Of a DNA stretch of 64,000 bases, positions 50,269 to 60,263 are shown one piece after another. The notes under the pieces are model-generated. The model was not told where the DNA came from. It ran no database searches and was given only the letters and a program-made list of their open reading frames with translations. The position numbers and the translations under genes were made by a program. The stretch is from positions 387,965 through 451,964 of the forward strand of contig KV454017.1 of NCBI GenBank assembly GCA_001661245.1, written 5' to 3'. This DNA is from Pachysolen tannophilus NRRL Y-2460 (Eukaryota; Ascomycota; Pichiomycetes; Alaninales; Pachysolenaceae). The stretch's first letter is position 1. Each line of letters begins with the position of its first letter.

Positions 50269-51354
50269 TTACATAATAATTTGTTCGTGTTCAACGTTTG
50301 ATGAAATTGTCTTATGAGGCAAGACTTTACCTCCATTAACGTAAACTTCATCTTTAACTTCGACATCATCACCAAGAACACTGACACCATCCAATCTTGC
50401 CCATTCACCAACTGTGGAGTTCCAGCCAACAATTGTTGATTTAATCAAAGCATGATTTTTAATGATTGAACTTTTCAAAATAACAGATCTTTGAATTCTA
50501 ACACCATCACCAACAACAACATTTGGACCAATTACAACATTTGGACCAATTTTACAATCTTTACCAATTTTAGCAGAAGGATCAATCAAAACATTACCAA
50601 CAATATATGAACCTTTTGCTAAAAATTCTGGTTTTTTCTTTGCTAAAGAAGTTAAATATAAGCAAGTACCAGAAAGGAAATCTTTTGGTTGACCAACATC
50701 CATCCAAAAACCTTCTAAATCAAATGAATATAATGATCTATTTTCAACTAATAATGGGAAAGTTTCTTTTTCAATTGAAGTTGGTTTTAATTCAATTAAA
50801 TCAATAACTTCTGGATTTAAAATATATAAACCAGCATTAATTCTATTTCCAACAAATTCAACTGGTTTTTCAACAAATCTATCAATCAAATTTGGAGTAT
50901 CTCTATCATGAACAATAACACCATATTTAGAAGGTTCATCAACTTTAGTAGCAACAATTGTACCAGCACCACCATGAGCCTTATGGAAAGCAGCCAATTC
51001 AGCAAATGGATATTCACAAATAACATCAGAATTTAAAACAAAAAATGGAGAATTATCCTTCTTTAAAACTTTTTCAGCCAATTTTAAAGGACCTGCAGTA
51101 CCTAATGGTTCAGTTTCAACTGAAAATGTAATACTAACACCATATTCTTCTTCATATTTTTTCAAAGTAGAAACCATAACTTCTGGTCTATAATTAACAG
51201 CTAAAACTATATCAGTAACACCAGCAGCAGCTAAAGCTTCAATTTGATGTAAAATCATTGGTCTATTACCAAATTCCACCAAAGGTTTTGGAACAGAAAG
51301 AGTTAATGGTCTCAAACGTGTACCATAACCACCAACTAAAATTAAACCTTTCAT
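50269..51354 (-). CDS. PSA1: GDP-mannose pyrophosphorylase
   Basis: Psa1 makes GDP-mannose from mannose-1-phosphate and GTP in the cytosol, the donor for N- and O-mannosylation, GPI anchors and wall mannan. The 361-residue protein is full length (S. cerevisiae 361). The nucleotidyltransferase signature [21 protein letters not shown] is at residues 8-28, followed by [10 protein letters not shown] (about 109), [17 protein letters not shown] (about 161) and [12 protein letters not shown] (about 217). The C-terminal left-handed beta-helix shows hexapeptide repeats ([21 protein letters not shown]). Strong codon bias suggests high expression. The 1.3-kb upstream region has an ACGCGT cell-cycle box. 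MCH1 nearby repeats the YDL055C-YDL054C pair. Confidence 0.98.
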   Translation of the reverse strand: MKGLILVGGYGTRLRPLTLSVPKPLVEFGNRPMILHQIEALAAAGVTDIVLAVNYRPEVMVSTLKKYEEEYGVSITFSVETEPLGTAGPLKLAEKVLKKDNSPFFVLNSDVICEYPFAELAAFHKAHGGAGTIVATKVDEPSKYGVIVHDRDTPNLIDRFVEKPVEFVGNRINAGLYILNPEVIDLIELKPTSIEKETFPLLVENRSLYSFDLEGFWMDVGQPKDFLSGTCLYLTSLAKKKPEFLAKGSYIVGNVLIDPSAKIGKDCKIGPNVVIGPNVVVGDGVRIQRSVILKSSIIKNHALIKSTIVGWNSTVGEWARLDGVSVLGDDVEVKDEVYVNGGKVLPHKTISSNVEHEQIIM

Positions 51355-52681
51355 TTTAAATTATTTTTACTTTATTACTTTATTTTATAATAACTATAAG
51401 TTACACCAAACCAAAAAAAAATTAATAAATCTTTAAATTTAGAAAAAGAATTTTACTTTCTTTTACTTTTTTTCGTTTTCTAAAATTTTCCAATTAGAAT
51501 TATTAATACCTAGAAATTAGGTCAAAGAGAGAAAAAAATAAAATATACTATTAAAACTTTAAGAGGGAATATACTTTTATTTATATAGAGTTATGGAAAA
51601 TTTCAGTGGAGAACATTTCTTTTTTCGAAGTCAAAAGGCAAAAATTTTGAACAGCGCATACAAAAAAAAAAAATAAAAAAATAAAAAAATAAAAAAAATA
51701 AAAGTAAAAGTTGAAATTCAGCCCAAAAAAAAAAATAAAAAAAAAAAAAAAGTAAGTAAGTAATAAGAAATCGTATGTTTCCACATTCCAAACTCTAGAT
51801 GAGAGAGATCATTTCTTATTACTTTTCTTACCTTTCTTAACAATCGAAAGTTTGAGTTTGAACCTTTTATTTTTTTTTTCTTTGTTTATTCTGATTTATA
51901 GACCTTAGTGTTAGTAGGAACTGCCCTGTTGTGAATACGGAATTTTATGCTGAGTTTTTCTTTGCCCAGAAGCGGCGGCGGCGCGCCTTTACTAAATTCT
52001 TTTTTTTTTTGGAAATCGCTAGTTAATTTCTTTCAGGTGAAACGCGTTGTGTTTTTACTTTTCTGGAATAAATAATTTTTTTATAAGAGGCTGTTGCTGC
52101 TAGTAATGCAGGGTCAAATTCATCTTTTTATTCTGTAGTTTACTAACCATTTTTAACTAGTATTATTGAGATGACTCTCCACGTTCTATTTATTGTCTTT
52201 TGATAGTAGAATTCTTATTGTGTACACGTTAAAAATTTTGTATTACCACGTTGCATACCGGGTTCTAGGTATGAGATAAGACCATAAAATGAAACTGAGA
52301 AACTGAGAAACTGAGAAACAAAGAAACAAAGAAACCGGGTAAGTAAAATAAAAGTAAAAGTAAATTGAGAAAAATAAATTCAAGTGTTATTTTATTATTC
52401 ATTAAAGTTTTGAAATTTCATTTAATAAACTGGTTCTGTTAAAATGAATAGTACCGCGATGATAACTTGCATGAAAACTATCAAATTTTTCCGGTGCATA
52501 CATAATAATATAAAGAAAATCCTTGATCATATATATATATATATATATATTAGACTACTCATTTTTACTCTAAAGTCTTGATCTACAAACAATTGTGATG
52601 ATTGGAACAGAAAATATTTAAAAAAAATAGTAATTTCATTATTTATTCGTCACTCATACATATTTTAACTTTTTCTCGTAC
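51355..52681. promoter_or_regulatory. PSA1 upstream region / JLP1 3' flank
   Basis: A 1.3-kb spacer. It contains A/T homopolymers (51660-51755), a short GC island with (CGG)n running into GCGCGCC (51969-51988), an ACGCGT MCB-type element (52042-52047), GAAACTGA/GAAACAAA repeats (52290-52335) and an (AT)9 tract (52532-52550). No gene is seen. Confidence 0.45.
52042..52047. promoter_or_regulatory. ACGCGT (MCB-type) element upstream of PSA1
   Basis: ACGCGT is the MluI cell-cycle box bound by MBF. PSA1 is periodically expressed in S. cerevisiae as I recall. The site is about 690 bp before the PSA1 ATG, rather far, so function is tentative. Confidence 0.35.
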
Positions 52682-53938
52682 TTAGTCAAGAGATAAACCC
52701 AAAGCCTCTCTTTGGGACTTGGAATTAGGATCAAAATAAAGAACATCACCTAAACTGGTGACTCTATTCGCATGTCTCTTTGTCTTTGCTTCTTCATCAT
52801 TGTAATCAGCAACAGCAACATGCTGTGAAACTCTATTATCCCATATAGCAGAAGCTCCTAAACCTGGTTTATCCTGTTGCCAACTGATTCGAACTTGAAT
52901 ATCCAAGTTTTTCTCATAAACATCATATAAATAATTTAAAATCAAATCTGATTCTGCTGGTTCCAAACCAACAATTCTTAAAGAAAGTGATCTATTAACA
53001 TTTAATGATTTCCAACCAGTAACAGGATGAGTATGAACCAAAGGATGTTCTCTCTCAATATATTGGGGACCATCAAAGACTTGATCACCATGTTTATAAT
53101 AAGTATGTGCAGATCTTTGAATAACAGTCTTACCATCAACAAATTTTTGTAATGCTGGTGAAAGCTTATCATATGCAGCATAACCACTTGTGAAACAAGT
53201 ATCACCACCAATCTCTGGAATTGAATCCAAATGTAAATGAGTAATACCAGCAGGTGTAAATTCATGAACTAAATCAGTATGCCAACCTGAATTAATACCC
53301 TTTTGATATTGTTGTAAATATTTGGCACGATTATACTTGTTCCAAACTGTAGTAATACCTGGATAACCTGGAACATGACCTTGAATTGGATGAACTTCAA
53401 CTCTACCATAATATTTACCAATTTCTAATTGTCTTTGTGGTGATAAATCTTGTTCCCTAAAGACAACAACAACTCTTTCAGCTACCAACAAAGCCAATTC
53501 ATCTAATTGCTTTTCACTCAAATCTTCAAGTTGAACACCAACAATCTCAGTACCAATATGTTTAGTTAAATCACGAACTTCCTTAGCAGCACCAAATAAT
53601 GCCTTCTTCTCAGGGTCTGCATTTTTACCTCTTTCAACATAATTTTCTGGACGATCATTTCTAATCTTATATGCCTCTTCCAAATATCTTGGAATATGCA
53701 GAGGTCTTTCTGGATAACCTCTAGAAAGATCAATATTATATTTAGCAAATCTTTTCCTAGTTGCTTCTGGAAGTGCCTCTACAGGTTGTGCATCACCAAA
53801 ACCTTCTTTTGCACCTTCATGATTAACTTTTAAATAGTTTTCAGGAATTTCAAATAATCCAGAAGCCCTAATGGTGGTTGGGTTTTCATACTTATTCACG
53901 ATATCTTCAACCGTGGCTGTTGAAGTTTGAGTACTCAT
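52682..53938 (-). CDS. JLP1: Fe(II)/2-oxoglutarate-dependent sulfonate dioxygenase (Jlp1/TauD family)
   Basis: Jlp1 oxidises sulfonates such as isethionate or taurine to release sulfite for sulfur assimilation. The 418-residue protein has a full TauD/TfdA fold. The iron ligands are H220 and D222 (SGWHTDLVHE) and the distal H373 (NRVSQHVAVADY); R392 (KRHANRVTSLG) fits the 2-oxoglutarate carboxylate arginine. Residues IGTEIVGVQLEDLS (about 128) start the catalytic core. Length is near S. cerevisiae Jlp1 (412). Substrate could differ, since fungi have several paralogues. A CTGTGGC word, the Met31/32 core, lies about 310 bp upstream. Confidence 0.9.
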   Translation of the reverse strand: MSTQTSTATVEDIVNKYENPTTIRASGLFEIPENYLKVNHEGAKEGFGDAQPVEALPEATRKRFAKYNIDLSRGYPERPLHIPRYLEEAYKIRNDRPENYVERGKNADPEKKALFGAAKEVRDLTKHIGTEIVGVQLEDLSEKQLDELALLVAERVVVVFREQDLSPQRQLEIGKYYGRVEVHPIQGHVPGYPGITTVWNKYNRAKYLQQYQKGINSGWHTDLVHEFTPAGITHLHLDSIPEIGGDTCFTSGYAAYDKLSPALQKFVDGKTVIQRSAHTYYKHGDQVFDGPQYIEREHPLVHTHPVTGWKSLNVNRSLSLRIVGLEPAESDLILNYLYDVYEKNLDIQVRISWQQDKPGLGASAIWDNRVSQHVAVADYNDEEAKTKRHANRVTSLGDVLYFDPNSKSQREALGLSLD

Positions 53939-54656
53939 CTCTAAAGATTTTTATTAATAGCAAAAACTGCAAAAAATTGAATTATAGATAGTTATTGTAA
54001 AAAATGATTTACGATATAATCTGAATAAATTAAATTATTTGAATTGAAAAAAAAAAAAAAAACTCATAATTCAGAAGAAATCTTCTACATTTATATTACT
54101 AGTATTATTAATCAAACATCACTAATAAAAGCCATGGTTTCCACATTACTTGATTAATCCTTCTTTCAATATCAATTAAGTAAACGGATAACTGATCACA
54201 ATGAAAAATGTGGAAAGTTGGTTTAGTTAAAGTTATAAGGTGAGCCACAGCTTCCTCTATAGTAGTTTTCAAGTTGCTTGCACTACAAAATTAATTTTTC
54301 ACTTTTAATAGCTGAAGATATTGAATACATTACATTACATTGCGACCGACGACATGATATGAGGAAGTTTGTAGAAAAAAAAAGGGAAAAGATTGATCTA
54401 AGATAAGACCTTTGCCGATGAACATACGATTTCTATTATTGAAAGATAACTTTTGATTATTATTAACATACGATGCAAGATAGAAAACACACAGTAAAAC
54501 AAAACAAAAAAACAAAAAACTTGAAAATTGACAAAAAAATTGAAAATAAGTTTCAATAGTGGCTTTTCATTAGTGTAAGATTGTAATTAGATTGCAATTA
54601 GAACTCATTAAGAGAAAGTTTTATGAATCAAACGATGATAATTGCACATTTTTTCT
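53939..54656. promoter_or_regulatory. JLP1 promoter / PBP4 3' flank
   Basis: A 720-bp spacer with A15 near 54048, a GCCACAG (CTGTGGC on the minus strand) word at 54244-54250 and AT-rich filler. A 61-codon frame at 54330-54515 is hydrophobic but featureless and is not called. Confidence 0.4.
54244..54250 (-). promoter_or_regulatory. Met31/32-type CTGTGGC core upstream of JLP1
   Basis: On the JLP1 strand the sequence is CTGTGGC, matching the core of the Met31/Met32 zinc-finger site (AAACTGTGGC). Only the core is matched. It would fit sulfur-limitation control of a sulfonate-using enzyme. Confidence 0.3.
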
Positions 54657-55349
54657 TTATTGGCTTCTATTTAATTCTGCTAGGAGATCAAAGGTGCTAT
54701 GACAGCTAACACTATTTTTCTTATTCCCATTATTACCATTACTCTTTCTTGTTGATTGTTTCGTTGTATCAATCCACCCTGAATTGTCGTTTATTGTCCA
54801 CCCATGATAATGTTTTACATTTGATTTGGAATTTTTGGATAGGGCTTCGATATTTTGAAATCTTTCTTTTAAGAAACTGGATATTTCCTCAGCATTAAAA
54901 CTACTATTTGGTTTATTACTGTTATTATTAGCAGGAAGTTTCTGATTTCCCGTAGCAGGACTCCTTTGTCTATTTTCGTCTCTTGAATGTTGTTGTTGTT
55001 GTTGTTGCATTTTGAGGACTGCCTGCGATTTTGCTGTTGCCGCAGCTAAAGGTGGACTAGTAGCAGATGATGAATTGGAAACAGTAGCTTTTGCCGCAAC
55101 CTCAGCCCAGCCGCCACTTTTACCAGATGGTTTGGGTGGTGTTGTGTGAGCCGATGACGAAGAGGAGGCCGAAGAAAAAGCTGTATTTGTTGCCGCCGAT
55201 GAGTTTGAAGTGGCTACTGGCTTATTATTATTATTATTATTATTATTATTGCTATTGCTATTGGTATTGGCGGTTGATGATTTCCTGGAATGTCCCAATG
55301 GGAAACCACTATTATTACTATTACTCTTTTTATTTGTCACTGAAGGCAT
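54657..55349 (-). CDS. PBP4: Pbp4-like low-complexity protein
   Basis: A 230-residue Ser/Asn/Ala-rich, largely disordered protein. Two short blocks resemble S. cerevisiae Pbp4 (YDL053C, a Pbp1-binding stress-granule-associated protein, 185 residues) as I recall it: GKSGGWAEVAAKA near residue 75 (compare TGWAQAAAKA) and FNAEEISSFLKERFQ near residue 150 (compare YNREEVRSYMHKLFQ). A W-containing segment and FDLLAELNRSQ end the protein, again similar in layout. Its neighbours PSA1 and MCH1 are the same neighbours as in S. cerevisiae (YDL055C, YDL054C), which supports the call. Poly-Asn and poly-Gln runs come from AAT and CAA repeats. Confidence 0.68.
   Translation of the reverse strand: MPSVTNKKSNSNNSGFPLGHSRKSSTANTNSNSNNNNNNNNNKPVATSNSSAATNTAFSSASSSSSAHTTPPKPSGKSGGWAEVAAKATVSNSSSATSPPLAAATAKSQAVLKMQQQQQQHSRDENRQRSPATGNQKLPANNNSNKPNSSFNAEEISSFLKERFQNIEALSKNSKSNVKHYHGWTINDNSGWIDTTKQSTRKSNGNNGNKKNSVSCHSTFDLLAELNRSQ
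55220..55262. repeat. ATT/AAT triplet repeat in PBP4-like gene
   Basis: About ten TTA/ATT triplets on the plus strand encode a poly-Asn run on the minus strand near the N-terminus. Confidence 0.8.
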
Positions 55350-55805
55350 GATTTAGTTGGTATAAATATTGGATTCGAAAACAATGAATAAAATGAAAAC
55401 TTTTCAGTTGGATAATTTTTTAACTTTCTCTTTTTTTTTTCTTTTTCTTTTTTTCTTATATTTGCAAGATAATTAAAATAAATTGCTTATAAAATTATCA
55501 ATCTAATTTATTTTTTTAATTCTTTTTGAAAAGAAAGACTTGGAATTTCCCCAACTCTCACTTGATTACAATGATTGAAATATTTCAATCAATATTGATC
55601 AATATTAACCAAAATTAAAAAGAAACTAAAAAGGTGATGAAACGCTTTTTTGATGGAGATTCAAAGTTTTCCATATTAACAATTGAGGAAATGCACACTA
55701 CCAGAACAAAACGCATAAACTGCTTAACGAGATGCATATTTCATAGATCTGGTCTGTTGGAATGCGTTTGATTTTGTATTCTGTTGATGGTGTAGTTGTT
55801 GAAAG
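55350..55805. other. Upstream region of PBP4-like gene
   Basis: A 456-bp AT-rich spacer with a T/C-rich tract at about 55425-55460 and ATTGATCAATATT-type inverted words near 55580-55605. No gene or clear site. Confidence 0.35.
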
Positions 55806-56237
55806 ATGGAAATGTATTTAACTGAAGAGTTGTTGAGATTTATATTTGTAATAATAACTTTTTTTTCTTTGCTTTTTTCTTTTTATGTGTGTGTGTTTTC
55901 TTTTGTGTGCGTTGCTATTATGATTATGCAGTTGGGTTTTACAAGCAAAAGAAGAAAGAGACATTGCATGTTAGCTATTGTTAAATCTGGAGTTGTGTTC
56001 AGTGCTCAACAGGTTAATAGTTTGAGTGATAAAGAGTTTCAGGAGTTGACGAATTATAACACGAAGAAGAATTATGAAAATGCAGTTGCGTTGAAGGCAA
56101 CTAATGCAAATGCCAATATTAAATTAAATGAAGAACTGGAAAAATGGTCGCTGGTGCAAGATGAAAATTATTGTGATTTTACAAGTTCAAACTTTTCTAC
56201 AACAAGTCATATGGGGAAAAAAGTATGTTTTGTATGA
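55806..56237 (+). CDS. Doubtful small ORF with one hydrophobic segment
   Basis: A 143-codon frame starting at ATG 55806. Residues about 8-43 are strongly hydrophobic and could span a membrane once (FIFVIITFFSLLFSFYVCVFSFVCV), followed by a basic KRRKRH stop-transfer-like patch and a polar C-terminal part (SLSDKEFQELTNYNTKKNYENAV). I recognise no family. T-rich DNA yields such hydrophobic frames by chance, so the call is weak; the second half, however, has a mixed, protein-like composition and the frame could begin at an internal Met (about residue 41). It is divergent from the PBP4-like gene and convergent with MCH1. Confidence 0.35.
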   Translation: MEMYLTEELLRFIFVIITFFSLLFSFYVCVFSFVCVAIMIMQLGFTSKRRKRHCMLAIVKSGVVFSAQQVNSLSDKEFQELTNYNTKKNYENAVALKATNANANIKLNEELEKWSLVQDENYCDFTSSNFSTTSHMGKKVCFV

Positions 56238-56439
56238 GTGCCATGTAGTGTGTGTTTTATTTTTATTTTTGTTCAAATGGTTCTATAAAATTATTGAAAC
56301 AAAAGTGCAAAAAAAAAAAGATGATGGTAATAATACCTCTGTGTATTTGTATTTCATTTAATTTTTGTTTTTTTGTTTTTTGATAGATTGAAAAAATAAA
56401 ATGATTTGTGATTATATATGACTATTCTTTTTCTTTTTC

Positions 56440-57888
56440 TTAAAATACTATGAAACCTCGTTTAACCCAAATTAGTTTCCAGCAAATGAAAACAATTACC
56501 ATGCTTAAAAACATTCCTCCTGAAATCAATAAAAAAGTCAGACTTAAGCAATTATAAGCTTTATCAGAACCAATATGTAACTGACAATACCTATCAAATC
56601 TGAAACCGTATAACAAGCCATAAAAAATGGATCCAAGAGAAGGTGATAACATGAATAGACCCCATGTACTTCCAAAGATTTCAACACCCCAAATGTTAGC
56701 TAATATAGTTGGATATAATGTAAATACACCACCATATGAAGTACCAAACAATGCAGATATAATGGTAAAATTATTGTAGTTTAAACTTATCAAAATTGAA
56801 CCTACAATACCACATATTAATATAAAAGCTAACAAGTAAACACGACATATAGGATACTTATTAAGATTACTTAATAAATCTGAAAGACCCCCCATTATTA
56901 ATCTAGTCAAAGTTGATGCCGTAGCATGTACCGAGACCTGAGTAGAAATATCTACTTGAGTTTCAACTCCAATAACAGATATTAATGAACCCATATTAGT
57001 TATAAACATTTCTAAAGGTCCAATACATAAAAATAATGACGCTAAAAGCAAATACATTGATTTATCTTTTAAAAAATTTTTAAATTTTAATTTATGATCA
57101 ATAACCAAATTTTCATCAGGTACTGGATCTAAATCATCTGTTAATAAAGGAGTTTGCTCTGTAGTGGATAATTGAGAAGTTGTTTGATTGCTAAATATGA
57201 TATCTCTTTCAATTGATACTATAGCAGAGGAAACCCAATTAAAAGCACTTAGGGCAAAATATAAAATACTGAAAAATGTAAATAATTTATAAATATCCAA
57301 TTCATAATCATCTTTAGTATTTGGAATTTTTTTTTGGAAAATATCAAGCTTTGTTAATTGGGAAAGAATCAAAGAACTTAAACCATAACATGTTACAGGT
57401 GCACTAATCGATAAACCTTTATAATCAGGGTATATCTTGGCACAACTCAATAAAGATGAAAAATATAATGCAGATGTAGCACAACCAATCATCAGGTACG
57501 AAAAACACATATACCAATAACTAAGATTATTTTGGAAAGTAAAAGCAGCAACATAATACCCAGGACAAAATAGTATCATACTTATAACAGCTAATAGAAC
57601 TGGACCATGCAAATCTGCCAAGTAACCAAGTAATGGTAACGGCAGATACATTCCTAACGCTATAAAACTTCCAATTAAATTTATAGTAATTTGACTATAC
57701 CCCAAATTTTTGGTGAAATATGGCGTGAACAACGATATTATTAACACTGACCCAGCAAATAAACATGTAAATAACGATATTATAAACGCAGCCTTCTTCA
57801 ACTTGCTCACAGTGAAATTCGATATCAAAAAGATTCGAATATGATGCGTTAATGCTTTCTCTAAACTGGATATAGCCATCTTGTACAT
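56440..57888 (-). CDS. MCH1: Mch1-like major facilitator (monocarboxylate-transporter-like)
   Basis: A 482-residue membrane protein with about twelve hydrophobic segments. It follows S. cerevisiae Mch1 closely at several points: ISLFTPYFTKNLGYSQITINLIGSFIALGMYLPLPLLGYLADLHGP (segments 1-2), CATSALYFSSLLSCAKIYPDYKGLSIS..TCYGLSSL, the central acidic loop with TEQTPLLTDD, and LGPLEMFITNMGSL. Mch proteins resemble mammalian monocarboxylate permeases, but in yeast monocarboxylate transport by them was not confirmed as far as I know; Mch1 is vacuolar. The substrate is thus unknown. Neighbouring PSA1 and PBP4 reproduce ancestral order. Confidence 0.92.
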   Translation of the reverse strand: MYKMAISSLEKALTHHIRIFLISNFTVSKLKKAAFIISLFTCLFAGSVLIISLFTPYFTKNLGYSQITINLIGSFIALGMYLPLPLLGYLADLHGPVLLAVISMILFCPGYYVAAFTFQNNLSYWYMCFSYLMIGCATSALYFSSLLSCAKIYPDYKGLSISAPVTCYGLSSLILSQLTKLDIFQKKIPNTKDDYELDIYKLFTFFSILYFALSAFNWVSSAIVSIERDIIFSNQTTSQLSTTEQTPLLTDDLDPVPDENLVIDHKLKFKNFLKDKSMYLLLASLFLCIGPLEMFITNMGSLISVIGVETQVDISTQVSVHATASTLTRLIMGGLSDLLSNLNKYPICRVYLLAFILICGIVGSILISLNYNNFTIISALFGTSYGGVFTLYPTILANIWGVEIFGSTWGLFMLSPSLGSIFYGLLYGFRFDRYCQLHIGSDKAYNCLSLTFLLISGGMFLSMVIVFICWKLIWVKRGFIVF

Positions 57889-58445
57889 GTATTTCTTTAT
57901 ACAAAAATTTCAACTTCTTTAAACCTCTTTCTCAATTCTCCCAACAAATTAATACCAACTATCTTATAAAACAGCCTTGACAAACACAAGAAATCCAATA
58001 GCTTCTCTTCACTAGGCTTCCAAAATCATATATATATATATATATTTATATATATATGAAAAAAACGATTATTTCTATTCCAGCTAAAAATTGGTATTTT
58101 TTGTTTTCATTTAAGAAAACGAGAAGAAAAGAAAAAAGTAAAATAAAATAAAAATATTTAAAAATATTTAAAAACGCCAATTTAGACGCCGATTCGATTA
58201 TTTTTCATTAGAGGGACTGATTTGTTATCTGTTGATGCTTCTTCTTCGTAACTGAAGTGAAGTAACTGCAGGTAAATAGAATAGAGTAGGAGGAATAAGA
58301 AAAGTTGAAAAGATCGGGGGAAGGAAGCATTAAAGGTGAAGAAGCGTTTTTTGTTTTGGCAAAGATAAGAAGAAGGTTTTTTTGTTTGTTTATAAACTCA
58401 TCAGTGATATAGATTGCATTTTGTATTTGTTTGTTGAAAAATAGA
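57889..58445. promoter_or_regulatory. MCH1-KTR divergent promoter
   Basis: A 557-bp spacer with (TA)n runs at 58028-58058, AAATA repeats near 58145-58170 and purine-rich stretches. No specific factor site is convincing. Confidence 0.4.
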
Positions 58446-60263
58446 ATGGTTGAATTTGGAGCTAAGAAATCACGCGTGAAATTAAGTTTTTATGATGATT
58501 GTTTTAATGGGAAACTCGATAGTATGGAGATGGTTTTAGATCCAATAGCATTTAGATTAAGGTATATCGGTCGTTTGTTAAACAAACGAATACGAGTATC
58601 AACAAGAATTTCGATACGTATTTGGGCAGTTTTGGCCTTGTTAATTATTAGTGCTGTTGTAATGATTACCAAGATAGTACACCATCTGAATAATGTTGGT
58701 ACTACCACTACGATTATTGATATAAATATGGATAATTCATTTTTAACTACTCTGGATTTGAAAAAATTGCCAATACCTCAAAGACCTATAAGATCCGAGA
58801 TAGATTCTGTTTTTTATGATGGTTGTGTTAAACCTGATGTTTCTCAACCTAGGAAAAAAGCAGCACTTGTGGTTTTAGCAAGGAATGATGAGATAGAAGG
58901 TGTTATTAATTCAATGAAGTCCCTTGAGAGACATTTTAATCAGTGGTTTAAATACCCATGGATTTTTCTTAATGATGAAGAATTCACAACTCTGTTTAGG
59001 AGAACCGTTAGAAAACATACTTCTGCAAAAGTTTCATTTGGCGTTATACCTAAAAAAGAATGGGATTTTTCCAATGAAAATGAAGAAGTTATGGAACATA
59101 TTAAAAATCAAGGAGATAGAGGAATTATGTACGGACAACTTCAGAGCTATCATAAGATGTGCAGATTTTATTCAATGTATTTTTATAAACATCCATTGGT
59201 TCAAAAATTGGATTGGTATTGGAGAGTTGAACCGGATGTTGAGTTTTACTGTGATTTGACTTATGATCCATTTGTTGAAATGGAAAAACATAATAAATCT
59301 TATGGATTCACAGTTATCATCAAAGAATTAATTGACACAGTACCGAACTTATTCAGATATACAAGAAGCTTTATTAAGGAAAATGGTATAGAATTACCAG
59401 ATTCTTGGAAATTATTCATCAAAGATTTGAATTTTTATGAAGGAATTAATAAAGAATATTATAAAGGTGTTGAAAGTGTCCCTGAATTAATACGAAAGGC
59501 TGAAGTAAAGGCAAAGATTGATTATTTGACCAGTATTAAGGAAGATACAAGTATTGATGAATCACTGTTAAATTTATTAGCAAAGCAAACTACTGAAGCA
59601 TGGTTACCTAAAATTAAGAAAGACATGTTTGATTTAGAAGAGTATAACTTGTGTCATTTTTGGTCAAATTTTGAAATTGCTAGAACAGATTTATTTTTAA
59701 GCAATGAGTACCAACTGTATTTTGATTTTTTGGAGAAAAGTGGTGGGTTTTATAAGGAAAGATGGGGTGATGCTCCAATCCATTCCTTAGCTGTTGGAAT
59801 GTTTTTAAATTTTTCTGATATCCACTATTTCAGAGATATAGGTTATAAGCATTCAACTTTGGGACATTGTCCATTGAACTCACTGAATCCAGATCAGGCA
59901 CCATATACTCCCTCAGCTCAGTATCGCAAAAATAAATTCCTATACAATAAACAAAATGAACTGTACTGGTCAAAATATGATATAAACACGAACAAAGACG
60001 TCGGTATTGGATGTCGATGCCGTTGTCCATCCGATTTCAATGAAATTGAAAATTCTGCAGGTTCATGTATGGGCCAATGGATCAATTTAACTAGGGACAA
60101 GAAAAATAATTCAGATAGAAGAAAATTGGATATGGATAAAATCGAGTTTGAGATTAAACAGCAGTATGCTCAAAGTTTGAAAAGTGGTCAAAAGAATTGG
60201 AAGCTAACTTCTGCCGATATTAGACGGTTAAGTCAGGAAAGAGTCGATGAACCATTTTTTTGA
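58446..60263 (+). CDS. KTR-family (GT15) alpha-1,2-mannosyltransferase
   Basis: A Golgi type II membrane enzyme that adds mannose from GDP-mannose to N- or O-glycans. The frame is open from a TTG, but the first ATG is 58446 (MVEFGAKKSRVKLSF), giving 605 residues. A single membrane anchor (IRIWAVLALLIISAVVMITKI) lies near residues 60-80. GT15 landmarks follow: RKKAALVVLARNDEIEGVINSMKSLERHFN, YPWIFLNDEEFT, YHKMCRFYSMYFYKHPLV, DWYWRVEPDVEFYCDL and the catalytic block EEYNLCHFWSNFEI ... GGFYKERWGDAPIHSLA, whose glutamate is the proposed nucleophile. There is a long insertion between the last two blocks and a Cys-rich CRCRCPSDF motif near the C-terminus. It resembles the longer Candida Mnt/Ktr members, but I cannot pick one paralogue. 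Confidence 0.93.
   Translation: MVEFGAKKSRVKLSFYDDCFNGKLDSMEMVLDPIAFRLRYIGRLLNKRIRVSTRISIRIWAVLALLIISAVVMITKIVHHLNNVGTTTTIIDINMDNSFLTTLDLKKLPIPQRPIRSEIDSVFYDGCVKPDVSQPRKKAALVVLARNDEIEGVINSMKSLERHFNQWFKYPWIFLNDEEFTTLFRRTVRKHTSAKVSFGVIPKKEWDFSNENEEVMEHIKNQGDRGIMYGQLQSYHKMCRFYSMYFYKHPLVQKLDWYWRVEPDVEFYCDLTYDPFVEMEKHNKSYGFTVIIKELIDTVPNLFRYTRSFIKENGIELPDSWKLFIKDLNFYEGINKEYYKGVESVPELIRKAEVKAKIDYLTSIKEDTSIDESLLNLLAKQTTEAWLPKIKKDMFDLEEYNLCHFWSNFEIARTDLFLSNEYQLYFDFLEKSGGFYKERWGDAPIHSLAVGMFLNFSDIHYFRDIGYKHSTLGHCPLNSLNPDQAPYTPSAQYRKNKFLYNKQNELYWSKYDINTNKDVGIGCRCRCPSDFNEIENSAGSCMGQWINLTRDKKNNSDRRKLDMDKIEFEIKQQYAQSLKSGQKNWKLTSADIRRLSQERVDEPFF

Noticed and set aside
54330-54515. 61-codon ORF downstream of PBP4-like gene
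   Set aside because: Hydrophobic start and random tail; nothing supports translation.
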